Origin: an uncultured Lachnospiraceae bacterium | GTDB lineage: Bacteria; Bacillota; Clostridia; Lachnospirales; Lachnospiraceae | Direction: 5' to 3' | DNA length: 8,531 nt | NCBI GenBank assembly: GCA_947628025.1 | Contig: CANQYH010000127.1 | Coordinates: forward strand, 1-8,531 | Shown here: one piece after another, positions 5,570 to 8,531 of the stretch | Layout: each line of letters begins with the position of its first letter | Numbering within the stretch: position 1 is the first letter of the stretch | The notes under the pieces: model-generated | The model's input: only the letters and a program-made list of their open reading frames with translations | The model's database searches: none | Told to the model about the DNA's origin: nothing | Translations under genes and position numbers: made by a program

Positions 5570-8107
5570 ATGGATGAGAAAAAGAATGTGCGCGGCGGGA
5601 AAACGAGCGTATGCGGGAGAAGAACAGAAGTAAGGAGCGCGGAATATCATGAGAGCACGGGAGAATGGGAGGTTCCGGCAGGCGGCGGGAGGATAGGTTT
5701 GCGGGTCGGTGCGCGTTTGTGGAGTGTGGTGTTCCGGAGGACTGCGTCCCGGAGGGCTGAATTTCGGGCGGCTGAGTTCCGGACGGCTGAATTTCGGATG
5801 CCTGAATCTCGGGCGGTTGCGTCCGGAATATCTGAATCTCGGACGGCTGAGTTCCGGACAGCTGAATCTCGAACGGCTGAGCCCCGGATGCCTATGTTCC
5901 GGATATCTGCGTCCCGGATGAGGCTGGCCTGGCTGCTGGCCGCTTCCTTGATCCTGCTTGGAGGCTGCGGAGCGAAAGATTCCGGAAAAAGCGTAGAAAC
6001 AAAGGCAGCTGCCGGGCAGACCGCGGCCGGAAGCATGGAAACCCAGGCGATGACTACTATGGCGGAAAGTCAGAAAAACGAGGGCACAGACGCGGCAGGC
6101 AGCCCGACGGCAGAAGCAGCGACGATTGGGAGTGCGGAGACCGCGGTTGGCAGTCCGGAGACAGAGGCGGCGACGGTCGGGAATTTGGAGACCGCGGCGG
6201 GCAGCTCAGAGACAAGGGCGGCTGCGACCGGAAGTTTGGAGACTACGGCTGCCGGTACAGCAGGCGCAGAGGAGGAAACCGCGGCCGGGACCCCGGAGAC
6301 CGCCACGACCGGTGCGGCAGACGAGACCGTTGAAGAGACGACGGCCGTATGCGGGTTTCCCATGGCTCCGGGAAGCAGTACAGTGACAGGCGGGACTGCC
6401 GCCGCGGCAGAAGACGATTCCTTGACGGAGTCGGGGCTGTCTGTCAGCGGAAACGGATGGTCCGGCATGGAGGGACTGCAGATCATGGCCGACGCCAGTA
6501 CCGCTTTCCTGGCGGAGAGTTATCAGGCGGCCTATTCGCCGGGAGTGAGTTTCAACACGGAGGAGTACAATTACATTGCCGAGAACGGCTTTAAGAACGT
6601 CCGCAGCGATCCGCTGTCCACGTTTTCTGTGGATGTGGATACGGCCTCCTATACGAACATCCGGCGGTTCCTGCGAAACGGCGAACCGATACCGGAGGAT
6701 GCGGTGCGGATCGAGGAGATGCTGAATTATTTTGATTATGATTACCCGGAACCGGCGGGGGAGGATCCGTTTTCCGTGACGGTTGAGTACGCGGACTGCC
6801 CCTGGAATGCAGACCATCGCCTGCTGATGATCGGACTGAAAGCCCAGGAGATCGATTTCCGCGAGCGCCCTGCGTCCAATTTCGTGTTCCTGCTGGACGT
6901 GTCCGGTTCCATGTATTCCAACGACAAGCTGCCGCTGGTGCAGAAAGCGTTTACGATGCTGGCGGAGAATCTGAATGAGAATGACTGTGTTTCTATTGTA
7001 ACCTACGCAGGTTACGAGTCGGTAGTTTTGGACGGCGTATCCGGCAGCGAGACGGCGAAGATCGCGGCGGCCATCGGCGATCTGGAGGCGGGAGGTTCCA
7101 CGGCCGGGGAGGCGGGGATCCAGAAAGCCTATGAGCTGGCGGAGAAACATTTCATTCCCGGCGGCAATAACCGGGTGATCCTGGCGACCGACGGGGACCT
7201 GAACGTGGGGATCAGCAGCGAGGGTGAACTGACCCGGTTGATCCAGGAGAAGAAGCAGAGCGGCGTTCATCTGTCTGTGCTGGGCGTGGGCACCGGGAAC
7301 ATCAAGGACAATAAGATGGAGGCGCTGGCGGACAACGGCGACGGCAATTACAGCTACATCGACAGCATTTTTGAGGCGAAAAAAGTGTTGGTGGACGAAA
7401 TGGGCGGCACGCTGGTGACGGTGGCGAAAGATGTGAAGATCCAGGTAGAATTCAACCCGAATTATATAGGAGGGTACAGACTGGTAGGTTACGAGAACCG
7501 GGTGCTGAACAATGAGGATTTTGACGATGATGCCGTGGACGCCGGGGAGATCGGAGCGGGTCATACGGTGATGGCTCTGTATGAGATCATCCCGGCAGGC
7601 GGCGAGGACGTGCCGGAGGAGACGGACTACCGGTATCAGGTCAACGCCGCGTCCGGAAACGGTTCCCCGGCAGAGGAAAATACGGGCACAGCCAGCGAAG
7701 CGGGAGATAGTTCGGAAGCAGGGGAAACCGGCGGTTTGGCGGCGTCCCCGGATCAGACCGAACTGCTGACCGTGAGCCTGCGCTATAAGGAGCCGTCGGG
7801 CGATACCAGCAAATTGCTGGAATATCCGGTGGAGGCGGCTGCTTACCGCGAGACACTTTCCGAGAACCTGTCGTTTGCGGCGGCGGTGGCGGAATTCGGC
7901 ATGGTGCTGCGGGACAGCGAGTACAAGGGCACTTCTACCTATGACAGTGTTCTGGCATTGGCGGAGCCCTGCGTCCACGCGGATTCCGATGATTATCGCA
8001 AGGAATTTTTGAGTCTGGTGGAAACCGCCCGGAGGCAGGCGCCGGAAGAAGAGCTTTCTATCCCGCCGGTCCAGTCCGGCCCGATAGAAACCGGGAAAAA
8101 GGATTAG
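5570..8107 (+). CDS. YfbK-type von Willebrand factor A domain lipoprotein with repeat-built N-terminal extension
   Basis: An 845-residue protein of the YfbK family (N-terminal vWF module, vWA domain, DUF3520-type C-domain), attached outside the membrane by a lipid. Residues 1-116 are an odd Arg-rich extension. M117-C133 is a lipoprotein signal with lipobox LGGC, Cys133 being the lipid site. A long Ala/Thr/Glu/Gly linker follows to about 300. The N-terminal module begins near 331 (YNYIAENGFKNV). The vWA domain (about 433-610) has a full MIDAS metal site: Asp443/Ser445/Ser447 in DVSGS, Thr511 and Asp541. The C-domain (about 616-840) has a low-complexity insert at 692-730. ATG 5570 is chosen because AGGAGG lies eight bases upstream; ATG 5918 gives a normal 729-residue lipoprotein but has no ribosome site, and ATG 5471 has a poor one. 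It follows the sigma/anti-sigma pair on the same strand. The role, binding of a protein partner via a metal ion, is inferred from the family. Confidence 0.85.
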   Translation: MDEKKNVRGGKTSVCGRRTEVRSAEYHESTGEWEVPAGGGRIGLRVGARLWSVVFRRTASRRAEFRAAEFRTAEFRMPESRAVASGISESRTAEFRTAESRTAEPRMPMFRISASRMRLAWLLAASLILLGGCGAKDSGKSVETKAAAGQTAAGSMETQAMTTMAESQKNEGTDAAGSPTAEAATIGSAETAVGSPETEAATVGNLETAAGSSETRAAATGSLETTAAGTAGAEEETAAGTPETATTGAADETVEETTAVCGFPMAPGSSTVTGGTAAAAEDDSLTESGLSVSGNGWSGMEGLQIMADASTAFLAESYQAAYSPGVSFNTEEYNYIAENGFKNVRSDPLSTFSVDVDTASYTNIRRFLRNGEPIPEDAVRIEEMLNYFDYDYPEPAGEDPFSVTVEYADCPWNADHRLLMIGLKAQEIDFRERPASNFVFLLDVSGSMYSNDKLPLVQKAFTMLAENLNENDCVSIVTYAGYESVVLDGVSGSETAKIAAAIGDLEAGGSTAGEAGIQKAYELAEKHFIPGGNNRVILATDGDLNVGISSEGELTRLIQEKKQSGVHLSVLGVGTGNIKDNKMEALADNGDGNYSYIDSIFEAKKVLVDEMGGTLVTVAKDVKIQVEFNPNYIGGYRLVGYENRVLNNEDFDDDAVDAGEIGAGHTVMALYEIIPAGGEDVPEETDYRYQVNAASGNGSPAEENTGTASEAGDSSEAGETGGLAASPDQTELLTVSLRYKEPSGDTSKLLEYPVEAAAYRETLSENLSFAAAVAEFGMVLRDSEYKGTSTYDSVLALAEPCVHADSDDYRKEFLSLVETARRQAPEEELSIPPVQSGPIETGKKD
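5732..5911 (+). repeat. Twelve-copy 15-bp minisatellite in the 5' part of the vWA gene
   Basis: Twelve head-to-tail units of 15 bp, consensus near TTCCGGACGGCTGAA, with no indels between units; a partial thirteenth unit (5912-5920) ends in the ATG at 5918. In the vWA frame each unit encodes five residues of the type (F/S)-R-T-A-E, at residues 55-114. The most alike units are 3-4 and 8-9. The array lies just before the lipoprotein signal sequence. The period is a multiple of three, so gain or loss of units keeps the frame. Confidence 0.93.
6113..6265 (+). repeat. 51-bp (17-residue) repeat in the vWA lipoprotein linker
   Basis: Three adjacent 51-bp units (6113-6163, 6164-6214, 6215-6265) encode similar 17-residue blocks of the form EAATxGxxETAxGSxET; the third is more diverged. 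They lie between the lipobox and the folded vWF module and form part of a flexible, uncharged-to-acidic spacer that would hold the domain away from the membrane. Confidence 0.75.
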
Positions 8108-8531
8108 GCGGCGCTTTGACGCAGGAGCGTTTCCGCGAGATGGTAAGCACCCAGAAGTCCGGCCTGATTGCCCAAAAGCGCAGACCGGATTTTAACATGG
8201 TTAAAACTGGGCATGATGAAGCGCTCGCGCCGTTCATCGATCTTTTGGAAGATCAGCGGCTGGGCCATGATCCCGCCGCCTAAGATCACGCAGGCCGGAT
8301 TGAAGATATGGATGAGCGAGGCCAGACCGGCCATGAGCTCGTCGGTCCAGCGGTCCAGGATCGCCATGACATGGGGGTCGTCCAGGGCCTGGAAGATCTT
8401 CCGTCCATCGGTCAGCCGCGGGTCGTATCGCCGGGCGGCGTTTACGAGGGCGGAGGCGGAGGCGTAACGCTCATAGCAGCCGTCCAGAAAATCATTGCCG
8501 GTGAGTTTGGCGTCGCAGTGGGTGATAATGG
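8104..8531 (-). CDS. ROK-family sugar kinase, C-terminal part (cut by window edge)
   Basis: The visible 141 residues are the C-terminal portion of a ROK-family (repressor, ORF, kinase) protein. Such proteins in this form usually phosphorylate a hexose or amino sugar with ATP in the cytoplasm. The frame is open from the window edge to the TAA at 8104-8106; an internal ATG at 8367 is not the true start, because homologous-looking sequence continues upstream of it. Diagnostic segments are GCYERYASASALV, the nucleotide-side NPACVILGGG motif, and the ending ALLGNQAGLLGAYHLAETLL. The usual zinc motif CxCGxxGCxE before the ERYAS helix is not present: only the final GCYE remains. The catalytic Asp and the N-terminal domain lie outside the window, so the substrate and the kinase/repressor choice are not decidable. 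The gene converges on the vWA gene, overlapping its stop codon by 4 bp. Confidence 0.87.
   Translation of the reverse strand, partial: IITHCDAKLTGNDFLDGCYERYASASALVNAARRYDPRLTDGRKIFQALDDPHVMAILDRWTDELMAGLASLIHIFNPACVILGGGIMAQPLIFQKIDERRERFIMPSFNHVKIRSALLGNQAGLLGAYHLAETLLRQSAA

Noticed and set aside
5529..5633. 34-codon frame from ATG 5529 after the first AGGAGG
   Set aside because: The spacing between AGGAGG and ATG is one base, too short for initiation, and the peptide is Arg/Lys-rich without recognisable features.
5732..5911. CRISPR array
   Set aside because: Units are contiguous 15-bp tandem copies with no unique spacers.
6206..7978. 590-codon minus-strand frame opposite the vWA gene
   Set aside because: Shadow of a gene with clear lipobox, MIDAS and YfbK-type features on the plus strand.
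8168..8467. 99-codon plus-strand frame opposite the ROK gene
   Set aside because: Antisense shadow; the minus strand carries ROK motifs across the same bases.

Overview
The window looks like chromosomal DNA from a fairly GC-rich Gram-positive anaerobe of the Clostridia, most likely a gut Lachnospiraceae-type organism. This is inferred from the sortase-anchored surface protein with a Cys-Gln thioester domain and CnaB modules, the AGGAGG-type ribosome binding sites, a Firmicutes-style extended -10 promoter and the style of the ECF sigma/anti-sigma pair. The species cannot be named from this sequence alone.

Layout. Bases 1-104 are a leader with no confident promoter. Bases 105-3374 (+) encode a 1089-residue cell-wall-anchored protein: signal peptide, thioester (TQXA/TED-type) domain, beta-rich middle domain, two CnaB isopeptide domains, a long Thr/Glu/Pro/Ser stalk made of 24-bp repeats, and a VPKTG sorting signal. 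A strong intrinsic terminator at 3385-3419 closes this unit. An extended -10 promoter (about 3440-3469) starts the next unit: an ECF sigma factor (3515-4036), a membrane-spanning putative anti-sigma factor overlapping it by 4 bp (4033-5358), and a YfbK-type von Willebrand factor A lipoprotein (best start 5570, end 8107). The last gene, on the minus strand (8104-8531, cut by the window edge), is the C-terminal part of a ROK-family sugar kinase. It converges on the vWA gene with a 4-bp stop-to-stop overlap.

How the genes may work together. The sigma factor, its membrane-bound regulator with a large outside domain, and a surface lipoprotein with an intact MIDAS metal site look like one cell-envelope signalling module. 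The vWA lipoprotein could be the regulon output or a partner of the anti-sigma ectodomain. The adhesin upstream is transcriptionally insulated by its terminator, and a link to the sigma factor is only possible, not shown.

The most unusual part is the stretch from the anti-sigma stop codon to the vWA lipobox (5347-5920). It holds three 43-bp tandem repeats that start inside the anti-sigma stop region, a weak hairpin plus T-run, two AGGAGG sites, and a 12-copy 15-bp minisatellite. The minisatellite is translated in frame as an Arg-rich five-residue repeat placed in front of the lipoprotein signal peptide. The vWA protein also has a 51-bp repeat in its linker and the adhesin has a 24-bp repeat array, so tandem repeats recur in the envelope genes of this window.
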